DNA of 64,000 nucleotides from Gracilaria domingensis (lineage: Eukaryota; Rhodophyta; Florideophyceae; Gracilariales; Gracilariaceae): the NCBI GenBank assembly GCA_022539475.1, contig VCMS01000207.1:1-64000 (forward strand). Reading direction: 5' to 3'. Below are positions 52,032 to 63,192 of the stretch, piece after piece (within the stretch, counting starts at the first letter, position 1; each line of letters begins with the position of its first letter). The position numbers and the translations under genes are program-made. The notes under the pieces were generated by a model, which was not told the origin of the DNA, made no database searches, and saw nothing but the letters and a program-made list of their open reading frames with translations.

Positions 52032-53297
52032 TCTTATAGCAATTAGAAGATATATCTGCGAAGGAGCAAGAGGCTGAAGTGAAGATATGTAATTCAGTTT
52101 TGGGTTCTGAGATGGGTGGCTCGGTCCGTCTGCTATGTAAAAGGGGTCTTCCAGAAATTTACAACTGCGACATGTTCAATACCACCATGCTGTTTCCTGC
52201 CACGTGCATGTTGCCGAGACACCAACGGAACTGAAATGCGTCAAGCATGATCGCTTGGAATAGCACTAGCTCCTCCTAGGTAATTAGCTTAGGTCTGCCG
52301 CAGAACTATATTCGGTCGTGTAAATGTATCTATTGCAACGAAAGCCATGAGGCTGTGTATCACATACGCATGCGCAAGATGTGTTTGAGCAATAGCAATG
52401 CATGAAGTGCGAATGGTGACCACCTTCATCGCGCAGAACCCCCCCTCCTTATCAGTCATTCTCCTCCTAGGTACTACGCTTCATCATCGACCAATCGTCA
52501 AAAGGCACCACACCCTCGCCAAAGACTCCCTACGATTCCAAGGGTGCTCTGCCTCTGCAACTATGTGAACCCTCTTCTTGCGCATTGTATGCAAACCCGG
52601 AGCACATTGCTCTCCGAGTATGGAGAACAACTCCAGGTCGTGAAGATGGCTGTCGGGCGGCGAAGAACCGAACGTTGGCAGCACAGTACTGGAGTTTCAA
52701 TTGGAGTAGAATGTACTCAGGGGAAGAACGAAGACTGACTCTTGTTGGCATTCGCAGTGATGTTGTAGTGCTGTCAGCTGCTGCTTTGCTCCCCTCTCGG
52801 TACACCACAGATGTGCAGTTCCACTGTTTTTCTTTACTTAACCATGACTCTGGAGAGAGTAATAGAAACAGCTTGTACTTGTGCGTATACTAATGTTCCC
52901 GCTCACGTGTTTGCTCTTTGTCGAACTGGAGCAAGGCACTGAGATCCTATTTGATGACAGAGGCATGCCCGATTTGAATCTGACAATGAAATACAATATG
53001 GCAGAGAACAGAATCGAACTAAGTTTAGACTGAGTATTCTATTCCAATCATGTTTCCCACACAGACGCGTTTCCTTGTTGTTTGCTTCGCTTCAAGAGCA
53101 TTGCTAGTCAGAGCGCCAGAGCCTCGTGCCACCTGCACAATAGGCGTGGTTATCCGTCGAACATCTCGTATGTGGAGTGCTGTGCCATTCGCCTGCGGTT
53201 CGAAACACCCCGCCGATTGATAATTGTCAAAACCGTCGCATAGAGGAGCTTCAGAATAGCTGCTGGGCGAACATTTGTTCCTAAGTTCTGAACAAAG
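52032..53297. other. Intergenic stretch between divergent VWA genes
   Basis: About 1.3 kb. No ORF with coding character, no RNA gene and no obvious repeat seen. Confidence 0.4.
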
Positions 53298-53948
53298 ATG
53301 ACGTTTTGGTCTGCTTGGGTTGGGTTTTTGCTGTGGCTAACAGTCCGAGGAGCGTCTGCGGCTGGTGTCAACGTCAATGGGGCAACGCAAGTTGAAGAGG
53401 CGCGAGAGTGGGTAGAGAACAATGGTTGCAACATTCATGTTTGCTTTGCCATCGACGGGAGCAGAAGAATGAGCGACAGAGAGTTTGATTTACAGAAGCA
53501 GTTCGTGATGGACGTGGTGTCGGCAGTGGCGCGCGATGACAACGCAAAGTTCTGTGGCGTTCAGTTCGGCTCGTTCAACACGCAGATTTCAGCTCTCGCA
53601 AACGATTCTCTCTTTGTGCAGGCTGTGAACGAGACGAAATTCCAAAGGGGGGCGCAAAGTTCTACGTCTGGAGGAATCTTGTTCTGCAACTTTGCTCTGG
53701 GGCGGCCAGGGCTGGTGGAGACGAGGTTGGTGGTGATCCAAGAAGAGGTGGGATGTGTTGGTATGGGCTGGTGCGGCAGTTGTGTGCGGCAAGCGCGCCG
53801 CTACAAGCAACGCTTCCGGGAGAGGGGCGCGCTAAGCGTGGTTGCAGTCGGGCAGCATGACGCGTTTTCAACGCCGGCGTCGCCGAAGACCTGCTCCGAT
53901 TGGTTCCCGAGGTGGTGCGCCACGGCTGCCAGTGACACCGTCGCATGA
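53298..53948 (+). pseudogene. VWA protein 3, probably a decaying gene copy
   Basis: ATG at 53298 starts a signal peptide (MTFWSAWVGFLLWLTVRGAS). The VWA domain follows its two paralogues through VCFAIDGSRRMS, QKQFVMDVVSAVA, FCGVQFGSFNTQISAL and GGILFCNFAL. The loop that reads GDGRxNFGG in the others is replaced by a longer cysteine-rich stretch. After SVVAVGQHD the similarity moves to another frame, where VFNAGVAEDLLRLVPEVVR leads to a stop at 53933-53935, matching the normal domain end. This points to one frameshift near 53850, or to a sequence error. The acidic first motif has only part of DxSxS. Confidence 0.65.
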
Positions 53949-54398
53949 TCGCCAGCATGTACACGTGGAGTGGGGCGGCACGTGTGGTGACGGAATGGCG
54001 TTGTGCGTCCAGTGAAAAGAGCCTCGCGAGCGACTGCCCGGACTCCTTCCCTCTCGTCTGCCACTCCCGTCAACGACCGAGGAAGCCCCAGAGCCCTACA
54101 CGAAAGCCCTCTTACGCCATCCAACTGCGTGCTAGCACCCTTGCTCGAGACCTCAGCCACAGCCAATAGCGACGATGGTGGAAGATTTATGTAACCGATG
54201 CCGCACAAGCGATGTACCTTCGTGCATCTGTTCGACATCTTTGCTGCACCATAATGGCATGCATACGGTGTCGACATATCACAAATGGAACGCCGGTCTC
54301 GAGCACTGCAAAGCCCAAGTGCTCTCAAGTGGCAAACCAGTTTCTCATTCGTCTCGAGCATATCTCAAACATCAGTTATCAACAAGAGCAAACCATTG
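53949..54398. other. Intergenic stretch
   Basis: No supported gene. It includes the presumed promoter of the 386-aa protein gene. Confidence 0.35.
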
Positions 54399-55705
54399 AT
54401 GGCTCACTGGCTTACGCGCGTGGCACTACTCTGCGCGCTGCTTTTAATATGTGATAATGCGAGAGTAAGGCGCATACCTGGTTCAAAGTTGGAACGCGAT
54501 ATCAAGGCGGGTTCCTCAAACGCTCCACACGTTCAGCGTAGCCCGCGCTCAGGAGCGTCGTGCAGCAGCAGCAGGCCTTGTAAGTACGCGCCGTAGCACG
54601 TTTATAGTCTATTGCAACTACTAACCAAGCATTCATAACCAAAATGCAGGTTCAGGCGAAGGGTGCATCTGTTGGGAAGATGACGTTTGTCGAAACAATG
54701 ATGTGTTTGCAGATAACGTCAGAGAATGCCAGGAATGTGTTGTGGACGACGATTGCACCGGGACGTCCTACTGCGAGAGCTACTGGGCTGGAGATGTGGA
54801 GGGAATGTGGTGCTCTGACTGCGGGAGAGCTGCCATGAATACTGCTGCTCTGAAATGCATGACGCCTTGCAATAACTCACAACCAGGAAATCAAGAATGC
54901 CAGGAAGTCGACTGCTATGACGGTGTAATGGGTTCCTCAGTCGGTTACGATGTCGTATATGGCGGCGATTGTGTATGCAGGTGTTGCAATGGGGTACGTG
55001 AACCAGCTCTCTTTCTTGGCTTGTGTTTTGCGCTAACTGACGCATGTTCATTTTCGTATTGGCGTCCAGCAAACACCCGATTGTGTAAGTGACTACGATT
55101 CCGGAGCGATGATGATCATGACAGTAGTGCGTTCGCGATGCGAGTGCGTAGGAAGAAGCTCAGAGACAAATGGCTTCATAATGACGGACAGCGACAATGC
55201 AGCAGAGTCGCTCGTTGCGGACTGCGTGGAGACCGCCTGGCTGAAGAAAAACGGCTTCGCGCATGGAATTCTGAAGGAGAGGGGAGTTTCCAAAGTTTGG
55301 TGCATTCCGGGTCTGCCGTGTGCGACCGAAGGCCACTTACTTGCGGAGTGCGACGCGCACGGCGCGTGTGAGCTGGTTCCATACTCGCAGGTTTGTCGGG
55401 AAAACGAGCTCGGATGCGTTGTAACTCACCGGCCCGTGTCAAGGCTTTCGCATTCCGTGGACTGGTCGTCGGTGCGAGTACGCCACCGAAAGGCGGGGAT
55501 GAGCCTTCATCTGACTAGCGTGAGCCAGCACGTCAGCGGCGCGCTTTACGTCGTGTCGCACGCAATTGCTGTGGCTGCTTCTTATCTGGCTTCGAGAGGG
55601 TATGGAGGAGCATGTGACGCTGTGCTGCTGGCCGTGCTTTGGCTCGAGGAGTTGGTCTTTGACAGTGCTTCGTATAGGGCGCTTGTTCAACACACCACGG
55701 TGTAG
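54399..55705 (+). CDS. Secreted cysteine-rich protein with two introns (386 aa)
   Basis: The model is exons 54399-54579, 54650-54993 and 55070-55705. Intron 1 has GTAAGT..GCAG with a TACTAACC branch-site match. Intron 2 has GTACGT..CCAG with CGCTAACTGA. Both joins keep one open frame (phases 1 and 0). A signal peptide (LTRVALLCALLLICDNA) leads into a region very rich in cysteine (GCICWEDDVC, CQECVVDDDCTGTSYC, CDCVC-type runs near the second exon end). The last exon carries VWCIPGLPCATEGHLL, with the same spacing as VLCDGSDSCATPGHMV in the 408-aa protein. Function unknown, probably extracellular. This is the only spliced gene I can support in the window. Confidence 0.78.
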
Positions 55706-55744
55706 CGCTTCTATTCCCTCGATGGTTTTCGTCGGTGTAATACA

Positions 55745-56725
55745 ATCCAACGTTTTAAATATTTGAATAGGTGAAACTTTTGCATTCGCACATTTTGACT
55801 AATTTTGAAACTTTTGGAATTGGACTTTTCGTAGCATGAAATCACATCTGCAACGACGTCACACACGTACATCCTCTGTCCGCGTCCTCCAATTGTGTGG
55901 CCCAATCCCTGATCCTTCCAAGTTCATGAAACTTTGCCAACGGTGGTTCTTGATTTCTTGGATCAATGGTATATTGATGTCCGTTCTGTACCCTTTTCGG
56001 TGGGTACAGATCAGAGAGTCAATAGTGGGCAATTGCAATCTGAACCTTCTGAACCCACGATTTTAGGGGTGTTTGGAGGGGTTGGAATTTGTTTCATATT
56101 AGGGGTATAAGGTGGGTACAGATTCAAGGGAATGGGTAGTGCATGCTTGCTTCAGCCTGATTCCGACTCGTTGGGGCCCCATCTTGAATAAAGATTAAAT
56201 GTGAACATTTTGGCGGTTTATCTCAGAATCTTTACTCCATCGCAAATAGTAATTATTGGAGAAATTTGCAATGAAGTAATGGTCTTTTTCCAAGCTTTTT
56301 TGACAATTCGAATCGAATACCACTTTGCGAACCGAAGAGGTATTGCCCGTTTGGCATCAAACGCCTATTTGGGGTATGCATGATTTAGGACTCCATAAGA
56401 ATACAGACCTTTAAGTAACAGATTCTTGACGGATAACATAAAGTTTACACCCTTTCTCGTGTTCCCATTCTCCTCCCTTCCCAATCCGGATTGAGGTAGA
56501 GCTACATATTTGGAAACAACTCTTATGGAGTTTAACGATGCATATTGCGTGTTTGTTCTTGCAAACTAGTGATAGCTTATTTTCTTTTTATCTCACAAAT
56601 TTTGTTTCTCGTGATAAAAACCTGAAGGTAGTTAAATGCGTGGTAAGATTTCTGATCCAGGTTCAAAGACGAAACTCACTGAAAGTCGGGTTCTTGTTCC
56701 TTTCACTCGTTTGCAATAATTTAAT
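55745..56725. other. AT-rich non-coding stretch upstream of the Ulp1 gene
   Basis: No coding frame. It holds two direct copies of GGTGGGTACAGAT (about 56000 and 56111), each followed by different sequence, and otherwise nothing I can name. Confidence 0.4.
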
Positions 56726-58528
56726 ATGACGAGTTCCCCACCTCAAACAAATTTACACAAACTCCATGCAGAGACTGCTAGTCATCATGAACTCGATCTG
56801 TCACGAAACAGCAATTCTCCGTATCGCAAAGGAGACGCACTGGGGAATTACAGAAAGTGCTTTGCTAACCTTTCGATGAAAAATGTTTTTGGTCTGAAAG
56901 AAGACAAAGAGAGCATTGCCTCTCAGAAACTATTCGAACTTAAAATGGAGCAGTTCCATACAGACCTCCCTTCTCCTGAGCCTCTCACAGATCGCGAGGA
57001 AATGGAATATGACGATTTCAACGAATATCATGATTTCAACAAATATCATGATTTCAACGAAAAGGGGATTTATCAGGAAAGCGTTCTAGAGAATCCATCG
57101 AGAAAAGCTCTATGCATTCATGGGGATACCTCTGGGATCGTATCATCTGCTTTCCATGAAGAAACTTCTCAAGCTCAAACAGATTCTCTTCATCACGTTG
57201 TTGAAGACCACCCTCGTCAAAAGTATGACGATATTGGAATTCAAAGCTTTCCTGAACACGTTAAATGCCATTCGCTACAAGCCTTGGAGATCGAAAAAGT
57301 CAGGAATATCGCAGCTACCTTGCCTTGTTCACCTAATCTCACTGCGGAGATGGGAGCAGCTAAACCGTTGAAGCGGGAATGTGAGGTTGTGAAAAATGTG
57401 AATTCTCCTGAGAAGAAGCAAAGTAATTCAGTGAGTAACATTTCAAAAGTGACAAGCATTGATTATGCTGACATCGGACTTTCGGAAGAATTTGTTAGAG
57501 CACGTGAGGATATTTCGACATTCTGCGCTAAAAAGAAATGGAAAGAGCGTTACGCTACTAAGAACACTTTTGCAGTTGGTCGTGCTAAAGATATAAGAGA
57601 GGGGTCCTGTATCGAAGCCTTTTGGAACCTTGATCTCCAGTGGTACAGAGGTACAGTTCAAACTCTTACCGGGTCAGGTTCTCAAACTAAAATCGATGTT
57701 CTCTACGATGATGGGGATAGGGAAACAATGTCGGATCTGTCGAATTCAAGATGGAGGAGAATAGAAAGGTGTGAAGGGAGACCTAGACTCACATTTGAAC
57801 CTTCCAAATCACGAAGATCACGTTATGATCAAGTAATGAGAGATATTGACAGCCGAAAACGAGAAAAAGATTCCCAACATTTCCTTGCTGTTAAGGGAGA
57901 GTTTTGCATATCCTCTTCGGACTACAGCACCTTAAAGGAAAAAGAATGGCTTTCAGACGTGGTCATTGAGGCTTTCATTCTCCGATTAATTATGATCTCA
58001 AGACATAAGGCTGACAAACGATTCATGTATATATCATCTTTTGCTACTTCAGATCCTAATATGAATGAGAAATATATGCATGGAATACTATTTCATGACA
58101 TCGATGGAATGATATGGCCTATACATGTTGTGAACCATTGGATGCTCTGTTACGTCGACATGTCAACTCGTGAGTTTGTATTGCTTGACCCATGCAATGT
58201 GCACAGCAGATCTTTGAGAAATGCTAAGACTTGTCAACTCATTAAGAACGTACTGCACCGCATGGGAGAGAGCTATAATTCAAAATACGGCGATTCAAGG
58301 CCTTGGAAAGCCGTTCCTTCTCAATCTTTTGCTACACGCTTAAACCTTCCAGCACAGCCGCATGATAATGCAAGTGATTGTGGCGTGCTTGTGTGTTATT
58401 ATGCCTGGGCTATTCTTGTCGGTGGAGCTTTTAGTACGAAGTTCTCGGAGTTAAAAGGAAAGGAATTCGATTCATTGATGAAGAAGGCAAGGGTTATGAT
58501 CGGTGGCTACATTGCTGAGAAAAAATGA
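56726..58528 (+). CDS. Tudor-like and Ulp1-type cysteine protease protein (600 aa)
   Basis: ATG at 56726. Residues 1-280 are low-complexity and charged, with a short repeat (EYHDFNKYHDFN). Residues about 288-347 look like a Tudor or Agenet-type fold (CIEAFWNLDLQWYRGTVQTL, DVLYDDGDRETMSDL, RWRRIE). Residues about 393-598 form a C48 (Ulp1/SENP) protease core, with His471 in NHWMLCYVD, Asp488 in LLDPC, Gln544 in LPAQPHDN and Cys552 in SDCGVLVCYY. All four key residues are present, so it should be active in removing SUMO-like modifiers or cutting another protein. Codon use is AT-rich, unlike the host genes. Ulp1 proteases are common passengers of eukaryotic DNA transposons. A host gene cannot be excluded. 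Confidence 0.82.
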   Translation: MTSSPPQTNLHKLHAETASHHELDLSRNSNSPYRKGDALGNYRKCFANLSMKNVFGLKEDKESIASQKLFELKMEQFHTDLPSPEPLTDREEMEYDDFNEYHDFNKYHDFNEKGIYQESVLENPSRKALCIHGDTSGIVSSAFHEETSQAQTDSLHHVVEDHPRQKYDDIGIQSFPEHVKCHSLQALEIEKVRNIAATLPCSPNLTAEMGAAKPLKRECEVVKNVNSPEKKQSNSVSNISKVTSIDYADIGLSEEFVRAREDISTFCAKKKWKERYATKNTFAVGRAKDIREGSCIEAFWNLDLQWYRGTVQTLTGSGSQTKIDVLYDDGDRETMSDLSNSRWRRIERCEGRPRLTFEPSKSRRSRYDQVMRDIDSRKREKDSQHFLAVKGEFCISSSDYSTLKEKEWLSDVVIEAFILRLIMISRHKADKRFMYISSFATSDPNMNEKYMHGILFHDIDGMIWPIHVVNHWMLCYVDMSTREFVLLDPCNVHSRSLRNAKTCQLIKNVLHRMGESYNSKYGDSRPWKAVPSQSFATRLNLPAQPHDNASDCGVLVCYYAWAILVGGAFSTKFSELKGKEFDSLMKKARVMIGGYIAEKK

Positions 58529-60440
58529 GTCAATAAAGTATCTTTTCATCAGAAGAAAGCAGGTCCGTATTTTGTGACTACTTTTTGAAGTTGGTCAAGT
58601 TGGTGTAAACTATAGTTTACGTGGCCTTTTGCAGAAACATCATGCCTCTACCAGTACACTGAGAATTGGTAGATTGCTTTGCCTACTATAGATATGTACT
58701 CAAACCGTAGAAACCTTAACCAAACAATATGTACTCAAACATATTTAAAGAACATACAGAAACATCACCCCTCTACAAGAGATGAGGGGGCGGAATAGTG
58801 TCATCGTCCCATTCATTTGACGCCAGCTGAGCGATATGGAGTCCGTTACCAGCCACTGCCTCGTTCGCTTTATCAGTATCAATTAGAGCATTACTACTAC
58901 TTTAGCCCATCTTTCTAGCACTCTTTCCCATATATTCCCTTTTTTAGCTCTTTATGACGTGTTTCTGCTCGTTAGCGCCAATTTCATAAATTCGAGTTTG
59001 ATTCTTTCGGAACAATACGCCATCTTCTTTCCTAAGCAGATTTTTGGATACATGGAAATTCGTCAACGCCAAACAGGACCTCAAAAACATTTTTATGTTT
59101 GACCTTTCCGACGTCCACTTATTTCCAGATATTCTCCAGCACTTTTGCAACCCTCCAAAATGATTCTCAACAACAATTTCTTCGTGAAATATGGCTTTGC
59201 GGCGACGACTTTTCCTCAAATGATATAAAGCCCTTCATACGCTTTTTATTCGAATAAGTACAACGTGCGTAGTCTTTATTACCCATATATCATTTATTCA
59301 TTAAAAATGCCCATTCATATAAATAGCTCTCGAATGAAGCCCCATCATCAGCAATACCTTCTTCTACGTTCTCTCATTTTTAGAAGTTCTTTTAAGAACA
59401 GAGACATTTTGGTTAAAAATCGCGTTATCAGAAGCAGAAGCAGAAACAAATTCCAAAACACGAATTGCTGATTGACCGCGTAAAAAAATCGTTCACTTTA
59501 AACCATAGAACTTACGTCTCCCAGGAAAACACCTTTTCGTTTTCCTTGACACACCGGCTAAAACGTGTTTAATTTTTTAAAACCAAATCCGTACAGTAGT
59601 GTAGGCGTTATTTTTAAACGGAATAACGCTGGTGGTGACAAATCCAACAGAAAGCAGAAATGCCAGGAGCCACCAGCCAAAAATGGCGACGTGCAAATGT
59701 GCACAATAAAATAGGCAACAAATAAAAACACGGAAAGCGCCAACGCGAACTTAACATCACGACTCGAAACAATTCGGCAAAAATTTGTGTCAAGCTCCAG
59801 ATATGAATTAAAAACGAAACGCCTAACACTCGTGCAAAGCATTAGACACAACATCTACTATACTTTAAAAATATTACTGCTAAACTTCAAACCCGAACTT
59901 ATAATAATAGCAATACATAAAAGCAGCCAATTCTCAGAGAGATTTGAAAAAACAAAACAACCAACAACAAGAAAAAAGCCAAAATGACCTTATGGCTACA
60001 AATGGGAATGAAATTTGATGGACAGAAACCCAACACACTTTCTCAAAAAAAGCAAGTTTGAAGAAACCTTGATCACCAAATGTCGCTGTTTGTTTCAGGT
60101 AGTAGTGGGTCGTAGGCGGTTAGATAGTACCCAAGAAGCATCGTTCGAACTATTTTTTACCTTATATAGACGATTCTACACTCGTGACAACCTTCTTTTG
60201 CAGAGAAAATACCATAGAAACAATTCTTACAGTCTTGCAACTTTGAGGAGTTGATAAGAGATTTTAGGACAATATGTCGCCTTACCAATGCCATACCGGT
60301 TCATCCTATGAAGCTTTCTGCCATCGATCTTTTTCTTACAATTCGGAACTGAAGTTCTAAAATTCCTAAACTATTCTAAGAACTTTTAAACACGTCTTTC
60401 AGAAATTTCTACATCGTCCCGAGTCTAACCCTCATGACTG
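58529..60440. other. AT-rich stretch without a supported gene
   Basis: About 1.9 kb of AT-rich DNA with only short ORFs. A hydrophobic one at 59558-59854 (minus) looks like chance from AT-rich sequence. Confidence 0.4.
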
Positions 60441-60532
60441 TTGGGTGAGGATTTCTCCTCACCCAATTTTCAGGGTAATGCTGGGTGAAATAGTGTCATT
60501 TTACCCGCCCTCGGTGCGTTGGTCCCAACGCA
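60441..60532. repeat. Two perfect short hairpins
   Basis: The hairpin at 60441-60466 has 11-bp arms (TTGGGTGAGGA / TCCTCACCCAA) and a 4-base loop. The hairpin at 60515-60532 has 8-bp arms (TGCGTTGG / CCAACGCA) and a 2-base loop. They lie in a GC-richer patch ahead of the transposase remains and could mark the subterminal region of a DNA transposon. Confidence 0.5.
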
Positions 60533-60850
60533 GGATGAGGCTTACCCTAAAAAGGTTAGGTTACCCTACTTTTCATCCAATGCAATCATACTTTTACCTT
60601 CTGGGATCTGGCTCCTCACCCGAACCATTGCAAAGCCATCATCCTTGGAATGCCCGCATTTAGCCATTCCTGTGCAATGTCACAGAACATCTTACCCAGC
60701 TTAGCCCCTCCTTTGTAATCAGCGGTAGATACCTTTGTCCCTAGTCTCCTTCACGCAGATCTCGACCAACAGCAATCCTCCTTTTTCTCTCACAGTCAGC
60801 ACAGCAACTTTCAATCCGCACATGATACTAATTCTCAATAAATCTCCCCA

Positions 60851-61159
60851 ATGCCTTTCAATCTCGATGAAAACGGCAAAACTGGAGGCAACTGTGACAC
60901 AAATCTTCAACAGCAGCAAACATTGGACGAATATATGGGCAACACAAATAATTTTATCTCTGCAGACAAAAGCGAAGATTATCTTTTATTCGTTTTAGAT
61001 CTTGCAGTTGAGACTTTAAGCGATAGTTCTGGTTCTACCATCGATCTCCTTCGCAATTTGCAGGAAGAAATTTGCAAAATACCTGAGGCAAAAAAAAATG
61101 AACTGCAGAATCAGAGGAACTCAAAGTCGGTTAACAAGAGCTTGCACCAATCAACATAG
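60851..61159 (+). CDS. Short acidic ORF ahead of the transposase remains (102 aa)
   Basis: ATG at 60851. It is acidic with a helical stretch (DYLLFVLDLAVETLSDSSGS, LLRNLQEEICKI). No family was recognised. It ends directly before the first transposase remains and may be the N-terminal part of the same old gene or an accessory ORF. Confidence 0.35.
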   Translation: MPFNLDENGKTGGNCDTNLQQQQTLDEYMGNTNNFISADKSEDYLLFVLDLAVETLSDSSGSTIDLLRNLQEEICKIPEAKKNELQNQRNSKSVNKSLHQST

Positions 61160-61160
61160 A

Positions 61161-63154
61161 ATGTCGAAGAAGCCAAAAAAAGTTGCAGTCCAAGATAGGT
61201 GGTCTTCCGTTTTCAATTTCGAATGGACTGTATTCTAGAAGACTCATTGGATTCACATGGATAGAATTTGAACGAAAATGATGTAGCTCCAGAGCGAGAT
61301 ATGTTAACATTGATTGACAATGGGCAGCGCGACTGGACTTATTGTTCACCGTTTCATGAAATTGAGCTTGATTTGGATGAGTTCAACGCAGACTTAGGAA
61401 ACCAGTTTTTATACGAAGCAAACACAATATTGAGAACCTTTACGAAGAAGCTTTAAGATTCAGAGACCCAAGGCTCTCGTCTTTTGAGTGAGTCTGGTCT
61501 TTCCCGCTCGGACATGTTTTACGTTTTCCTTCCGGAATATATGCTATCCAAAATTGCAACGAATGCAAACAGCGTGTTACGCGCACGTCGACAATCCTTA
61601 ACGAACGTCTATGAGCTGAAAGGTGTTTTGATTTAACATGTTTTGGCGGCCTCCTATTCAACTTCTGAAGAAGTAATGACGTCACCAGAGAACATGGAAT
61701 CTTTTTCCCAAATCAGTGTTAGTGGCGAACGATATAGTCATGTGTGGTCTGCTTCGAGCTGTACCAAGCAGCGGCGGCAACCTGTTGAAGAGTGTGGAAC
61801 AGGTTGTTCTAATTTTCCTCGAAGAGCAAACGCGTTGATGACGGAGTTAGAGGATGAACTTGCTTCGATTAGTAGGCTGCTCTTGTTGGTACCAGGAGCA
61901 ACTGTTCATAGTCTCGACGACGATCACCGAAGATTGCGATCAAGAGCAGTGGCGAAATTGACGCTTATGAGTCACATCAACAACCCTAAAAAAGCCTTGA
62001 GCCCTGTTAACAACACTATATGCTCCGCATTGAATCCCGTATTTCTCGCAAGCCACTACTCCAGAACTGGAGAAAAATCATTGGATGGATGGGAGAGGCT
62101 CGTGAGATTCTTACAGGGTGTTCCAACGACCGGACCAATCAAGCCTATGGTGGACTTTCACTTTGCCGCTGACCGAGGCTACAGTCATCAAGAGGCAATT
62201 GATTTCGTAAATGACAGACTGGGTGCTACAATTTTCGGAAGGCACAAACGTTCACTTGATTATCCGTTTGTGTTTGGTGACGGCCCTATCGGGAAGCGTC
62301 ACAAGGGAATGGAGGTGAGCGAGAAAGGATGTCCAGCTATCTAGTCGGCTCGAAGAAAGCCAGGTAAGCCTTCAGGCAGACCCGTAGAGGCCATCGTTTA
62401 CCGGGAAAGCTATAGCGGACGAATTGCTGCAGTCTATCACAATGACGACAGTTTGTTCAACGCTTCAAAGTTTACGCTAGTTCAGAAGAGTGGATACAGG
62501 TTGTTCAAAACCCCAGAAGAACGCGAGGTGTTTCATCGTATATTTGCGAAAACTTCTACCAGTACTCGTTCTTCCAATGAAATTGGTACTGACAGTGCTC
62601 TTGTTTCGCGATTGCGTGTCGCGAATGTAATTTCTGGTGTGCAGGAAGTCACCTTGCTTCAGTCTAAAGAATCAGGGTGGTTCCTCGGTCATGCATTTCG
62701 ATATACATCTCGTACTAGTAACAGGTTTATTCGAACTCTTGCTGATAGTTTTGAAGCGAACGTGAAGTCATTAGCAGAGATGTTGAAACGAAAGGAGACT
62801 CGATTTGGTGCATTAGTTTTCCCGGAGGATGCTGTAGAAGGCGGTACGCGTCTCAAGATGAAGGCTGTGTCCCTTTGTCTTTGCTTGAATATGAAGATGC
62901 AATCAGCTCCCGTGGTATCTGATTTTGAGGACGCAAGGGCATTTGTTCTCACGGCAACGGCAGAAGAACTTATGGCAAAGAATATACAAGAGCTTTTGTC
63001 CAAAATGAGCAGCGTTGGACGGCGTCTTCCGAGGTCCATGAGGAAGCCTCAGATAATTGAAGCAGTTCTAAAACTGCAGTCGGATGTTCAGACTGGGGTC
63101 GTTGTTATTGAGAACAGTAGCCTTCAGTCTTTGACGTTGGAGCAGCAGCTTTAA
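61161..63154 (+). pseudogene. Degenerate DDE transposase with SAP-like C-terminus
   Basis: Relics appear in order. A basic start (MSKKPKKVAVQDRWSS) is followed by an IS4/piggyBac-like N-terminal region (SDMFYVFLPEYMLSKIATNA, in another frame near 61498-61620). The long frame 61643-63154 comes next. It contains the catalytic-type segment FHFAADRGYSHQEAIDFVND, then GATIFGRHKRSLDYPFVFG, a conserved ISEKG-like VSEKGCPA, and EAIVYRESYSGRIAAVYHND, which recalls the IS4 YREK-type region. Near the end, MAKNIQELLSKMSSVGRRL and PRSMRKPQIIEAVLKLQ resemble a SAP DNA-binding motif. Several stops and frame changes lie before 61643, and the long frame itself has a single in-frame TAG at 62342-62344. Assignment to a named superfamily is uncertain. 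Confidence 0.6.
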
Positions 63155-63192
63155 AATGATATCAAAAACTTCAAAGAGTCCTTGTACAAAAG

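Larger units (their letters stand above)
55745..63192 (+). mobile_element. AT-rich island: probable remains of a DNA transposon with Ulp1 and transposase genes
   Basis: Base composition shifts sharply to AT at about 55745 and stays so to the LTR at 63193. The island holds the Tudor/Ulp1 gene and a degenerate transposase, both on the plus strand. The right side is interrupted by the B-family LTR. I could not find matching terminal inverted repeats, so the limits are compositional only, and the two genes might belong to different elements. Confidence 0.45.

Noticed and set aside
59558-59854. Hydrophobic 98-aa ORF on the minus strand
   Set aside because: AT-rich sequence often gives Phe/Leu/Ile-rich open frames. 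A second frame there is equally hydrophobic.
56726-63154. Naming the island a KDZ/Zisupton element (Ulp1 plus SAP)
   Set aside because: The transposase motifs seen (DRGY, YRES) do not clearly fit that superfamily, and no terminal repeats were found.
55745-63192. Reading the AT-rich island as a Polinton or giant-virus insert because of the Ulp1-type protease
   Set aside because: No polymerase B, capsid, packaging ATPase or retroviral-type integrase is visible. The neighbouring enzyme looks like a cut-and-paste transposase.
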